This document shows positions 1 through 9,773 of a DNA stretch of 40,627 nt, piece after piece (position 1 is the stretch's first letter; every line of letters begins with the position of its first letter). Below the pieces are notes generated by a model. It was not told the DNA's origin. It saw only the letters and a list, made by a program, of their open reading frames with translations, and ran no database searches. This stretch comes from Actinomycetales bacterium. Lineage in GTDB: Bacteria > Actinomycetota > Actinomycetes > Actinomycetales > Microbacteriaceae. The DNA lies in the NCBI GenBank assembly GCA_015655445.1, contig JAATFA010000148.1, positions 1 to 40,627 on the forward strand, written 5' to 3'. The translations under genes and the position numbers were made by a program.

Positions 1-20
1 CTCTTGCCTACTGCAACTGG

Positions 21-94
<74 letters not shown>

Positions 95-136
95 GAGGCC
101 CCGCCAGGAGCCTGCTGGCTTCCCGACGCGCCCTCC

Positions 137-799
137 CTACGATAGCCGATCGGCGGCGCGTCTGCGGACGCTGAGCGTCGCGATGAGCGCCGACCCGGCG
201 CCGAACGCGGCGCCCAGGAGCATCGCGACCCCGTGCGCGTCGTCGAGCAGGACGAGGACGATCGCGACGACGACGGCGACGCTCGCACACACGCGGGACA
301 GGCGATCCCGTGCGGCGACGAGGGCGAGGCCGCACACGCTCATGAGCAGGCCGTCGCTCGCGAACGAGCTGCCGCCTCCGGACGCTCCCCAGCCGATCGC
401 GAGGACGTTGAGCACGATCGAGGGGACGAGGAAGAACGTGAGCGCGAGCACGCGCCCCCAGATCCACTCGCCCGCGAGCACGACGCCCGCGACGACGACG
501 AGGTTGAAGACGGCGGCGACGAGACCGCCGTCCTGTGCGAGGAGCGCCGTGAGCACGCGCCACCACTGCCCGTGCGCGGTCGTCGCCTCCGGGTCGCGCT
601 CGAGCGCACGGCCGACGGCGGGCACGGCGAACTGCAGCAGCGACGGCACGCCCACCACGACGACGAGCACGGGCGCGAGCACGGGCCGGCGGCGCGGTCC
701 GGGCTGTGCGCGGATCACCCGCACCGCGAGCGGCACGAACAGCGCCAGCACGACGATGTAGAGGAGCACTCTCACGATGCCGTTGCCCGACGTGTCCAC
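137..799 (-). CDS. Rhomboid-like integral membrane protein
   Basis: The 220-residue product is very hydrophobic, with about five or six membrane segments. It resembles a rhomboid intramembrane protease core: GQWWRVLTAL, then a loop with FNL, then a Ser-containing segment (FASDGLLMSV) and a late His in DDAHGVAMLLGAAFG. In classical rhomboids the nucleophile lies in GxSG and the His starts a small-residue helix. Here the Gly residues around the Ser are replaced (FASD), so either it is an inactive rhomboid-like protein or the motif has drifted. It starts with GTG, with GGAGGGG upstream at a rather long spacing; a second GTG lies eight codons in. It follows the metallophosphoesterase on the same strand after about 156 nt. 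The assignment rests on motif resemblance only. Confidence 0.72.
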   Translation of the reverse strand: MDTSGNGIVRVLLYIVVLALFVPLAVRVIRAQPGPRRRPVLAPVLVVVVGVPSLLQFAVPAVGRALERDPEATTAHGQWWRVLTALLAQDGGLVAAVFNLVVVAGVVLAGEWIWGRVLALTFFLVPSIVLNVLAIGWGASGGGSSFASDGLLMSVCGLALVAARDRLSRVCASVAVVVAIVLVLLDDAHGVAMLLGAAFGAGSALIATLSVRRRAADRLS

Positions 800-955
800 C
801 GTGCCGCCGATCCCCTCCTGCGGCCGCTCGCAGGCCGCCCCGCAGCGACCCTAGCGGATCGACGCCCGGGGACGGGAGGTCGATGCGGAGGCCTGCACGC
901 CGGCGCCAGCCGAACGGCGGGGCTCCCTTCCTGCCGAGCGCACGGCTCGGAGCCC

Positions 956-1924
956 TCAGCGGCCGATGTCGACGGGCATGAGGGTGAGGACGACGGCCTC
1001 GGGCGGGCAGCCGAACCGCACGGGAGCGTAGATGGAGGTGCCGATCCCGGCGGAGACCTCGAGGTAGGCGTGGTGCTGACCGCGCCGCCACATGCTCAGG
1101 CCCTGCGCCTGGGAGCGGGGGAGGTCGCAGTTGGCGACGAGCGCGGGACCGCCGGGGATGCGCACCTGGCCGCCGTGCGTGTGTCCCGCGAAGATGAGGT
1201 CCGCGCCGAGCGTCACGAGGGAGTTGAGGATGCGCCGGTACGGCGCGTGGGTCACGCCGATGCTGAGCGTGCGCGGGCCCGTGTCGTCCTCGTCGTTCCA
1301 GCTCACCGTCTCACGCAGCGTGTCGAGGGACGAGGTCACCTCGTCGAGCCGGTCGAAGTCGTTGTGCGCGTCGTTCGTGCCGAAGAGCTCGAGGCGCGAG
1401 CCGCGCAGCTCGAGCGCGTGCGCCGTGTTGTTGAGGCTCAGCCAGCCGAGGTCGTCCTCGAAGAAGCGCTCGAGAGCGGCGGTGTCGAGCTCGGCTTGAC
1501 GGCTCGTGTGCGATGAGGGCGCGGTGAAGTAGGTGAACGGGTTCTTGAAGACGGGGCCGAAGTAGTCGTTCGAGCCGTGCACGTAGACGCCGGGGACGCC
1601 CTCGAACACGGACAGCGCAGCGCGGACGCCGGCGATACCGTCGACGTGTCCGAGGTTGTCGCCCGTGTCGATGATGAGGTCGGGCTCGTAGATCGTGAGC
1701 GACCGCAGCCACTCCTGCTTCTGGCGCTGCCAGGGCGCCATGTGCAGGTCGCTCAGGTGCAGCACGGTGAGCGGACGGGCCCCGCGGGGGAGGATCGGCA
1801 GGATCTCCCGCCGCACGCGGAACGCCGTCCGCTCGACGAGCATGCCATAGGCGAGCGCGCCCGCGCCTAGGGCGACGGTCGCGCCGAGCGCGGCCGCCGT
1901 CGTGCGCGAGACCTGGAGCCTCAA
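956..1924 (-). CDS. Metallophosphoesterase (YkuE/Rv3683-like)
   Basis: The 322-residue protein has an N-terminal membrane anchor (about residues 8-30) and then a calcineurin-type phosphoesterase domain. The metal-binding motifs appear in order: DLHM, DTGDN, GSND (the GNHD position) and GHTHGGQ. The family hydrolyses phosphoesters with a two-metal centre; the substrate here is unknown. The start is TTG (1922-1924), overlapping the stop of the upstream penicillin-binding protein by 4 nt, which indicates translational coupling. The same pairing with a ponA2-type gene is, as I recall, conserved in other actinobacteria, so a role near the cell envelope is likely but inferred. Confidence 0.92.
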   Translation of the reverse strand: MRLQVSRTTAAALGATVALGAGALAYGMLVERTAFRVRREILPILPRGARPLTVLHLSDLHMAPWQRQKQEWLRSLTIYEPDLIIDTGDNLGHVDGIAGVRAALSVFEGVPGVYVHGSNDYFGPVFKNPFTYFTAPSSHTSRQAELDTAALERFFEDDLGWLSLNNTAHALELRGSRLELFGTNDAHNDFDRLDEVTSSLDTLRETVSWNDEDDTGPRTLSIGVTHAPYRRILNSLVTLGADLIFAGHTHGGQVRIPGGPALVANCDLPRSQAQGLSMWRRGQHHAYLEVSAGIGTSIYAPVRFGCPPEAVVLTLMPVDIGR

Positions 1925-4464
1925 CTACACGCGCCGCTCATCTGGACCTGCACTTGCGTCGATCTGGACGTGCTCGAGCCGACGGCAGGGTTCGTCGAGA
2001 CGACCGTCGACGGCTGGCCCCTCTGATCGGCGTTGCCGGGCACGCACGCGACGTTCGAGAAGCCAGCGCCCTGGAGCTGTTGGACGGCGGCGCCGAGCGG
2101 CTGCCCGACGACGTTCGGGACCGTCGCCCCCGACCCGTTGCTCGTGTACACCGTGATCTGCGTGCCCTTCGCGACCCGGGTTCCGGGCCCGGGGTTCGTG
2201 CTCGCGACCGTGCCGGCGGGCAGATCGGAGTCGACGGGGCCGCCGTCCACGTAGCGCAGGTCGAGGCCCTGCAGCAGCGATCGCGCGCCGTCCGGGGACA
2301 ACCCGACGATGTCGCTCGGGATGGTGGGGGCAGCCGAGCCCGTGAGGAAGCGGGGATCGGGCGCGGGGAACGGGTCGCCGCCGTACTTCGCCGCGATCGC
2401 GTTGATGATGGGGCGGATGGCCTGATGCCGTGCCTGGCTCATCGCCTGACCGCGGATGCTGTATCGCGTGAGGGGGACCTGCCCGCTGATGTTGCCATAC
2501 CAGAGGGCGGTCGCGACCTTCGAGGTGACTCCCATGACCCACGTCTGCACGTAGCTGTCCGTGCTTCCCGTCTTGCCGAAGCCCTCCACGCCGTTCGACG
2601 GCTGGTCCCCATAGTGGATGAGGTTCATCTTGAGGTTGTAGATCGCCGCTTGAGCGGTGGCGGGATCGACGAGCGTCGGCGAGCAGCTCGGCGTCTCGCC
2701 CCCGAGATCCTTCCCGTTGACGTCGACGACCTTCGTGACGGCGATGGGCTTGCAGAAGACGCCGTTGTTCGCGATGCCCGCGTACGCCGCGGCCATCGTG
2801 AGGGGCGCGATCGTGTCCGCGCTGGATCCGAGGATGAACGCGGGGTTCTGCCGCTGGATCTTCGCGCCGTTCGCGGAATGGAGTCCGAAGCTCTCCATGA
2901 TGTTCGAGATGTCGCACAGGTTGAGCTGCAGCGCCATCTGGATGTACGCGTTGTTGACCGAGTTGACGGTGGCTCTCATGACGGTGTACGGGCCGCGCTC
3001 GCCGGAGTCGTTCTTCGAGAGCCACGTGTTCGAGCCGAGGTTGCCGTCGCACGTCGTGAACTCGCTCAGCTTGTGCGGCTGGGGCGTCGCGTCGACGACC
3101 TCGTTGAGGCCGTGGCCCGTCTTGAGCCAGTCGAGAAGCGTGAAGGGCTTCATCGTCGAGCCCGGCTGGAAGCCGGACGAGCCGCCGTACGCGTAATCGG
3201 TGTTGAAGTTGACGGCCGTGTAGGTGTTGTCCGGCGGCTGGCCGGTGTTGTCGAAGTTCTTGTTCTCGGCCATCGTGATGATCCAGCCCGTGCCGACCTC
3301 GACCGAGGTCGTGGCGGAGCCGAGGTTCAAGCGTGTCTCGTTCGCGGGCGCCCACTTCTGCACGCTGTCCTGCGCGACCTGCTGCATGTCGAGGTCGAGC
3401 GAGGTGTAGATGTCGTACCCGCCGCGCTGCCAGTTGTCCTTGCGCTCCTGCGGGGTCGAGCCGAGCATCGTGAGGTCCGGGACCTTGCTCACGACGTAGT
3501 CGCACCAGAACTTGGCGTAGCCGTTCGCGTAGAGGCAGCCGCTCGTGGGCTTCGTGTAGTGCACCGTCGTCTGGTCGACCGGGGTCGCGATCGCCTCGTC
3601 GTACTGCTGCTTCGTGATCTTCTGGTCCTCGAGCATGCGCTTGAGGATCTGGTCGCGGCGCTCCTTGTTGGCGGCATAGTGCGACGGGTCGGCGAGGTTG
3701 CGCGCGGTGGGCTCCTGCACGATCGCGATGAGGCTCGCGGCCTGCGCGATCGTCAGGTTCTTCGCGGTCGTGCCGTAGTACTCCTCCGCGGCCGCCTCGA
3801 TGCCGTAGGTGTTGCCGCCGAATCCGGCGATGTTGAGGTAGCCGAGGAGGATCTGGTCCTTCGTGTACTTCTTCTCGAGCTGGATCGCCAGACGCATCTC
3901 CCGGAGCTTGCGGTCGAGGGTCTGCGCCTGCGCCTCCTGGATCGCCTTTGTCTGCTTCTCCGCCTGCTTCTTGGGGTCGGGGTCGCGGATGTTGAGCGCC
4001 TGCTGGATGTAGATGTTCTTGACGAGCTGCATCGTGAGCGTCGACGCGCCGCTCTGGATGCCGCCGGAGGAGACGTTGCTGATCGCCGCGCGCACGAGCG
4101 AGGCGATGTCGACGCCGCCGTGCTCGTAGAAGCGGCGGTCCTCACCGCTCACGAGGGCGTCCTTCGCGTACTGGGACACGTCGTCCCAGCCGACCTCCTG
4201 CCGGTTCTCGGAGTAGACGGTCGCGATCGGCACGGGCTGGCCGCCCTGGTTCGCGAAGATGGTGTTGCGGGAGTTCTGCTGCCCGATCTCGATGAAGTTC
4301 GGCAGGTCCTGGAAGACGTTGATCGACGCCGTGGCGGTCACGCCCGTCACCGCGACGGCAGGGGTGACCATGACCGTCACGAGCACGCCGGCGAGTACGC
4401 TGAAGCCGACCATGCCGAGGGCCGCTCCGAGCACGCCGGAGCGCCGGGGTTTCTGGGCAGACAT
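1921..4464 (-). CDS. Bifunctional penicillin-binding protein with C-terminal PASTA domains (PonA2-like)
   Basis: The 847-residue class A PBP polymerises glycan strands and cross-links peptidoglycan outside the membrane. After a short cytoplasmic tail and one transmembrane helix (about residues 12-38) comes the glycosyltransferase 51 domain: EDRRFYEHGGVD with catalytic Glu near residue 108, then GASTLTMQLVKN and a Lys-rich RKLREM segment. The transpeptidase domain shows STMK (Ser near 436), SVN and KTGST. Two PASTA repeats end the protein, one starting IPSDIVGLSP and one VPNVVGQPL. The ORF track begins 39 codons upstream, but the family-typical start is MSAQKPRRSG. A -10-like TACCCT lies 7 nt before this ATG, suggesting a leaderless transcript. 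The gene is coupled to the metallophosphoesterase. Confidence 0.95.
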   Translation of the reverse strand: MSAQKPRRSGVLGAALGMVGFSVLAGVLVTVMVTPAVAVTGVTATASINVFQDLPNFIEIGQQNSRNTIFANQGGQPVPIATVYSENRQEVGWDDVSQYAKDALVSGEDRRFYEHGGVDIASLVRAAISNVSSGGIQSGASTLTMQLVKNIYIQQALNIRDPDPKKQAEKQTKAIQEAQAQTLDRKLREMRLAIQLEKKYTKDQILLGYLNIAGFGGNTYGIEAAAEEYYGTTAKNLTIAQAASLIAIVQEPTARNLADPSHYAANKERRDQILKRMLEDQKITKQQYDEAIATPVDQTTVHYTKPTSGCLYANGYAKFWCDYVVSKVPDLTMLGSTPQERKDNWQRGGYDIYTSLDLDMQQVAQDSVQKWAPANETRLNLGSATTSVEVGTGWIITMAENKNFDNTGQPPDNTYTAVNFNTDYAYGGSSGFQPGSTMKPFTLLDWLKTGHGLNEVVDATPQPHKLSEFTTCDGNLGSNTWLSKNDSGERGPYTVMRATVNSVNNAYIQMALQLNLCDISNIMESFGLHSANGAKIQRQNPAFILGSSADTIAPLTMAAAYAGIANNGVFCKPIAVTKVVDVNGKDLGGETPSCSPTLVDPATAQAAIYNLKMNLIHYGDQPSNGVEGFGKTGSTDSYVQTWVMGVTSKVATALWYGNISGQVPLTRYSIRGQAMSQARHQAIRPIINAIAAKYGGDPFPAPDPRFLTGSAAPTIPSDIVGLSPDGARSLLQGLDLRYVDGGPVDSDLPAGTVASTNPGPGTRVAKGTQITVYTSNGSGATVPNVVGQPLGAAVQQLQGAGFSNVACVPGNADQRGQPSTVVSTNPAVGSSTSRSTQVQVQMSGACS

Positions 4465-4471
4465 AGACTCA

Positions 4472-4477
4472 AGGGTA
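4472..4477 (-). promoter_or_regulatory. Candidate -10 element of the PBP gene (leaderless)
   Basis: TACCCT on the minus strand lies 7 nt before the chosen ATG, so transcription would begin at or next to the start codon. No convincing -35 is visible and no Shine-Dalgarno sequence precedes the ATG. Confidence 0.35.
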
Positions 4478-4516
4478 CGTGATGGTTTCGCTCGCCTTCC
4501 TGAACGGATGCCCGAA

Positions 4517-4675
4517 ATGACGACCTGGGAATACCTGACGACGCCGCTCATCGTCCACAACACGACCGCGATCCTGAACAACTGGGGCTCGCAGGGATGG
4601 GAGCTCGTGCAGGTCGTGCAGGGGCCGGAGGGCGGCCTCGTCGCCTACCTCAAGCGGGCGAAGGAGGACGCGTGA
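4517..4675 (+). CDS. Small DUF4177-like protein
   Basis: This 52-residue protein begins MTTWEYLTTP and contains GWELVQVV and GGLVAYLKR, the pattern of the short DUF4177 proteins found beside RidA genes in actinobacteria. Its function is unknown. An in-frame ATG at 4508 would add three residues (MPE), and the track ORF extends much further upstream through the opposite PBP gene, which is not credible. The stop overlaps the GTG start of the RidA-family gene by 4 nt, so the two are almost certainly co-translated. It is divergent from the penicillin-binding protein across about 50 nt. Confidence 0.82.
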   Translation: MTTWEYLTTPLIVHNTTAILNNWGSQGWELVQVVQGPEGGLVAYLKRAKEDA

Positions 4676-5130
4676 GCGTCGCCGCGCGACTCGCCGAGCT
4701 CGGCCTGAGCCTGCCCTCCGTCGCCGCTCCCGCGGGTGCCTACGTCCCCGTCGTCGTGAGCGGCAACCTCGCCTACTCGGCGGGCCAACTGCCGTTCGTC
4801 GACGGGCTCCTGCACGAGACGGGAAAGGTGGGCGCGGAGGTCTCGCCGGAGGACGCGCGCGGGTACGCGCGCATCGCGGCGCTCAACGGGCTCGCGGCCA
4901 TCGAGTCGGCGATCGGCAGCCTCGATCGGATCACGCGCATCGTCAAGGTCACGGGCTTCGTCGCCTCCGATCCCGGCTTCACGGGCCAGCCGGGAGTGCT
5001 CAACGGCGCCTCGGAGCTGCTCGGCGAGCTCTTCGGGGCGGCGGGAGCCCACGCGCGCAGTGCCGTCGGCGTCGCCGTGCTGCCGCTCGACTCGCCCGTC
5101 GAGGTCGAGCTCGTCGTCGAGTTCGCCTGA
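4672..5130 (+). CDS. RidA family protein (YjgF/YER057c/UK114)
   Basis: The 152-residue protein shows the RidA family pattern: an AYVPVVVSGNLAYSAGQLP strand near the N terminus, a central amphipathic helix, and a C-terminal HARSAVGVAVLP segment whose Arg matches the position that holds the substrate carboxylate in active members. RidA deaminates reactive enamine/imine intermediates formed by PLP enzymes and is usually a cytosolic trimer. The GTG start at 4672 overlaps the stop of the DUF4177-like gene (GTGA). The track start at 4597 lies inside that gene and is rejected. It converges on acs with a 30-nt gap. Confidence 0.9.
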   Translation: MSVAARLAELGLSLPSVAAPAGAYVPVVVSGNLAYSAGQLPFVDGLLHETGKVGAEVSPEDARGYARIAALNGLAAIESAIGSLDRITRIVKVTGFVASDPGFTGQPGVLNGASELLGELFGAAGAHARSAVGVAVLPLDSPVEVELVVEFA

Positions 5131-5160
5131 ATCCGTGGGCGCCTGCCGGCGGCCCCGCGC

Positions 5161-7113
<1,953 letters not shown>

Positions 7114-7343
7114 CGTCATCCTTGCGTCGTACCGGGTCGGTCCGGCGGGCGCCGGCACCCCCTCCGGGACGGCTCGTCACCGCCGCAACCGATCCTACTG
7201 ACGGGCGTGCGCGTCCCTCGACGGATGTGGAGGAATGCGTCGATCCGCGGCCGGGGGAGGGGGACTCTGAGCGGCGCATGCGCGTCCGGTGGGCAGGTGC
7301 TCCCGATCCGCGGGCGGTGGCGGTGGGCGTGCCCGCCCCACGG

Positions 7344-7349
7344 TATATT
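7344..7349 (+). promoter_or_regulatory. Candidate -10 element of the 6C RNA
   Basis: TATATT is a conspicuously AT-rich hexamer in very GC-rich DNA. It lies 7 nt upstream of the first hairpin of the candidate RNA, the right spacing for a transcription start at about 7356. The -35 position (about 7321-7326) has no recognisable TTGACA-like sequence. Confidence 0.5.
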
Positions 7350-7355
7350 CGGTGG

Positions 7356-7448
7356 GTCGAGGCTCAGCCTCGAACGCGGCGCGATCCGACTCCCCCCAAG
7401 TCCCGCGCCGCTGTGGCGGCGTCTGTTATCCCCCGACGGACGCCGCCC
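7356..7448 (+). ncRNA. Candidate 6C RNA (C-rich-loop hairpins)
   Basis: Three perfect hairpins follow one another. The first is TCGAGGC-TCA-GCCTCGA (7357-7373). The second is an 8-bp stem GCGGCGCG/CGCGCCGC (7376-7383 with 7404-7411); inside it GACT/AGTC pairs around loop CCCCCCA. The third is a 9-bp stem GGCGGCGTC/GACGCCGCC (7415-7423 with 7439-7447), extended by wobble pairs around loop ATCCCCC. Tandem hairpins presenting C-rich loops define the actinobacterial 6C RNA family. In Mycobacterium tuberculosis the 6C member (B11), as I recall, also lies beside the tad-like genes near Rv3660c, so location supports structure. Its likely role is trans-acting regulation through the C-rich loops. The exact ends are estimates. 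Confidence 0.78.
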
Positions 7449-7557
7449 CTCTAACTCCCCCATCCGTCCGATCTCCGCTCCGTCCGGCGCGTGCGGCACC
7501 GCCGTATGGCGGCGCCGCACCCCTCCCTCCCTGCCCACGGGACGCGCGACGGCATCT

Positions 7558-7567
7558 CCTCCCCAGT
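7558..7567 (+). repeat. TCCTCCCCAG element, copy upstream of tadA
   Basis: This 10-mer recurs at 14241-14250 and 19031-19040, always in non-coding DNA on the same strand upstream of a gene. Here it begins 88 nt before the tadA start codon; upstream of holB the distance is 86 nt. Its function is unknown. Confidence 0.45.
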
Positions 7568-7632
7568 CGGCGGCCGATCCGGTGTCGTCCACAGCGTCCG
7601 ACCCTGGAGCGCCCACGCTCTTCGGGGTCGCC

Positions 7633-7638
7633 TAGCGT
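7633..7638 (+). promoter_or_regulatory. Candidate -10 element of tadA (leaderless)
   Basis: TAGCGT lies 7 nt before the tadA ATG, so the transcript would start at or next to the start codon. No Shine-Dalgarno sequence precedes the ATG, consistent with a leaderless mRNA. Confidence 0.35.
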
Positions 7639-7645
7639 GGCCGGC

Positions 7646-8644
7646 ATGACCGCTCCTTTCGTCGCCCGGCCCGTCTCCGCCGTGCAGCCGCCGCGCGTGC
7701 GTGTCGTCCCGAGCGACGTGCCGTTCGACGCGTTCGGCGCTCTCGCGCCCCTCATCGCCGACGCGGAGGTCACCGACGTGTTCTGCAACGGCGCCGGAGC
7801 GGTATGGGCCGATCGCGGCGCCGGCCTCGAGCCCGCATCCGTGCCCGCGTGGACGGAGGGCGAGGTCCGCGGGCTCGCCGTGCGGCTCATGGCGCTCGGC
7901 GGCCGCCACATCGACGAGGCCAATCCGTGCGTCGACGTGCGGCTCGGGGACGGCATCCGCGTGCACGCCGTGCTGCCGCCCGTCTCGCCGCAGGGCACGC
8001 TCCTGTCGATCCGACTCCCGCGGCTGGAGCGCTGGGGCCTCGACGACCTCGAGTCGGCCGGCTTCTTCGCGGGCTACGACGTCGCGCGCGTCCGCGAGCT
8101 CGTCGCGCGGCGCGCGAACGTGCTCGTGACGGGCGCCGGCGGAAGCGGCAAGACCACGTTCCTGTCGGCGCTGCTCGCCGCCGCACCCGTCGCCGAGCGC
8201 ATCGTCGCGATCGAGGACGTCGCGGAGCTGCGCATCGCCCATCCGCACGTCGTCTCCCTCGAGGCGCGGCAGCCGAACATCGAGGGGGCCGGCGGGATCG
8301 GGCTCGAGCGCCTCGTGCGCGAGGCGCTGCGCATGCGGCCCGACCGCCTCGTCCTCGGCGAGTGCCGCGGCGCGGAGATCCGCGAGCTGCTCGGGGCGCT
8401 CAACACGGGCCACGACGGGGGCGCCGGGACCCTCCACGCCAACTCGGTCGACGATGTGCCGGCGCGCATGGAGGCGCTCGGCGCGCTCGCGGGGCTCTCC
8501 GCCGAGGCGGTGGCGCGGCAGACGGTGAGCGCGATCGACGTCGTGCTCCACCTCGAGCGCGCGGACGGACGCCGACGGCTCACGCAGGCCGGGCGCTTCG
8601 TGCTCGACGCGCGCGACCGCCTCGCCGTGGAGGCCCTCGCATGA
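7646..8644 (+). CDS. tadA: Tad pilus assembly ATPase (TadA/CpaF)
   Basis: The 332-residue ATPase powers Tad/Flp pilus assembly as a cytoplasmic hexamer. It shows Walker A GAGGSGKTT, an Asp-box EDVAELR, the Walker B/His-box region RMRPDRLVLGECRGAE, and TGHDGGAGTLHANS, in the order typical of type II/IV secretion ATPases. The length is close to the short actinobacterial TadA-like proteins. ATG 7646 is chosen because the track's 119-residue upstream extension has no family match and overlaps the 6C RNA. The stop overlaps the tadBC start (ATGA). A TadZ/CpaE-like (Ssd) gene, often just upstream in other actinobacteria, is absent here. Confidence 0.94.
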   Translation: MTAPFVARPVSAVQPPRVRVVPSDVPFDAFGALAPLIADAEVTDVFCNGAGAVWADRGAGLEPASVPAWTEGEVRGLAVRLMALGGRHIDEANPCVDVRLGDGIRVHAVLPPVSPQGTLLSIRLPRLERWGLDDLESAGFFAGYDVARVRELVARRANVLVTGAGGSGKTTFLSALLAAAPVAERIVAIEDVAELRIAHPHVVSLEARQPNIEGAGGIGLERLVREALRMRPDRLVLGECRGAEIRELLGALNTGHDGGAGTLHANSVDDVPARMEALGALAGLSAEAVARQTVSAIDVVLHLERADGRRRLTQAGRFVLDARDRLAVEALA

Positions 8645-9606
8645 GCCCGGACGATCGCGTCGGGCCGGCCGCGGCTAAGCGTGCGCGGCCGCTCGCGCGC
8701 CGGCTCGGGGGCGGCGACCGGCGCGACCCCGTGGAGAGGATCGCGCGCCTCACACACCGTCTCGCGGCGCTGCTCGCGGGAGGGGTGCCGCCCTCGTCCG
8801 CGTGGTCGTACCTCGAGGAGCCGATCGCCGATCGCATCGCCGAGGGGGCGCGGCGCGGTGCTCCCGTCGCGGGCGCGATCGAGACCGCCGCGGCGACGCT
8901 GCCCGGCGAGGAGGCGCGCGCGTGGCGCATCCTCGCCGCGGCATGGGCGGTCGCCGCGGAGTCCGGCGCGCCGCTCGCGCCGACGCTCGAGCGCTTCGCC
9001 GCGACGCTGCGCTCGCTCGCCCAAGCGCGGCGGGACGCGGACGTCGCGCTCGCCGGCCCGAGCGCGACGGCGCGTCTCGTGCTCGCCCTGCCGTGCGTGA
9101 GCGTGCTCTTCGGGCTCGCCCTCGGCTTCGACACCATGGGCGTGCTGCTGCGCTCCTCGCTCGGGTGGGCCTGCCTCGCGATCGGCCTCGCCCTCCTCGT
9201 CTTGGGCGCGACGTGGAGCCGTCGCCTCGTCCGGTCGGCGACACCCGCGGCGATCTCGCCGGGCCTCGCGAGCGACCTGCTCGCGGTCGCCGTGAGCGGC
9301 GGTGCCCCGCTCGACCGAGCGCGGGCGCTCGTCGCCCGGCGCCTCGAGCCGCTCGGCGAGCCGATGGGCGAGGGGGACGAGGTGCTCGAGCTCGCTCGCC
9401 GTGCCGGCGTGCCGGCCGCCGACCTCCTGCGAGCGGAGGCCGGCGAGGCGCGGCGCCGTGCGGCGAGCGAGCTCGAGCGCCGCGTCGCGCGCCTGTCCGT
9501 CACGCTCATGATCCCGCTCGGGGTGTGTGTCCTGCCCGCGTTCGTCGTGCTCGGCGTCGTGCCGATGCTCGTGAGCGTCGTGACGACGACGGTGCTCGCG
9601 CCGTGA
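8641..9606 (+). CDS. Fused TadB-TadC type pilus membrane platform protein
   Basis: The 321-residue membrane protein looks like two consecutive T2SSF-type halves. The first half has a helical segment near ARLTHRLAALLAGGVPPS and then two membrane helices (about LVLALPCVSVLFGLALGFD and WACLAIGLALLVLG). The second half (SDLLAVAVSGGAPLDRAR onward) ends in hydrophobic MIPLGVCVLPAFVVLGVVPM. In many actinobacteria these are separate TadB and TadC proteins; here they form one ORF. It would form the inner-membrane platform for pilin polymerisation with TadA, to which it is translationally coupled by a 4-nt overlap. The downstream pilus genes resume only after a 4.7-kb interruption. Confidence 0.88.
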   Translation: MSPDDRVGPAAAKRARPLARRLGGGDRRDPVERIARLTHRLAALLAGGVPPSSAWSYLEEPIADRIAEGARRGAPVAGAIETAAATLPGEEARAWRILAAAWAVAAESGAPLAPTLERFAATLRSLAQARRDADVALAGPSATARLVLALPCVSVLFGLALGFDTMGVLLRSSLGWACLAIGLALLVLGATWSRRLVRSATPAAISPGLASDLLAVAVSGGAPLDRARALVARRLEPLGEPMGEGDEVLELARRAGVPAADLLRAEAGEARRRAASELERRVARLSVTLMIPLGVCVLPAFVVLGVVPMLVSVVTTTVLAP

Positions 9607-9773
9607 GCGACGCCCTCCGTGTGCTCGGCGTCGTGTGTCGTCGGCGCCGACTCTTCGAGGACTCTCAGGGGCGAGAACGCATGGTGAACGGATCTTCAGC
9701 CGACCGGGCCCTCCGTGTCCAGACTGCCCTGATCCAGTGGGGTCATGTCCTGCTTCCCGACACCGCGACGGGC

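Larger units (their letters stand above)
7114..7645. other. Long intergenic region between acs and tadA
   Basis: About 530 nt carry no credible protein gene; the ORFs here have no family resemblance. The acs-proximal part (7114-7340) holds the presumed acs promoter and nothing else I recognise. The middle (7344-7448) holds the candidate 6C RNA and its -10. The tadA-proximal part (7450-7645) contains TCCTCCCCAG at 7558-7567 and a -10-like TAGCGT 7 nt before the tadA ATG. Confidence 0.7.

Noticed and set aside
817-834. CCTGCG-GCCGCT-CGCAGG hairpin between the metallophosphoesterase and the rhomboid-like gene
   Set aside because: Only 6 bp with no T-tract; such hairpins are expected by chance at this GC content.
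1954-4482. 842-codon plus-strand ORF antisense to the PBP gene
   Set aside because: The product is Arg/Val/Asp-rich with no family pattern. It is the frame shadow expected opposite a GC-rich gene with strong third-position G/C.
9681-9773. Upstream in-frame ATG for the GT39-like gene
   Set aside because: It has a plausible AGGGGCGAG before it, but the 31 extra codons carry many A/T third positions, unlike all other coding sequence here.
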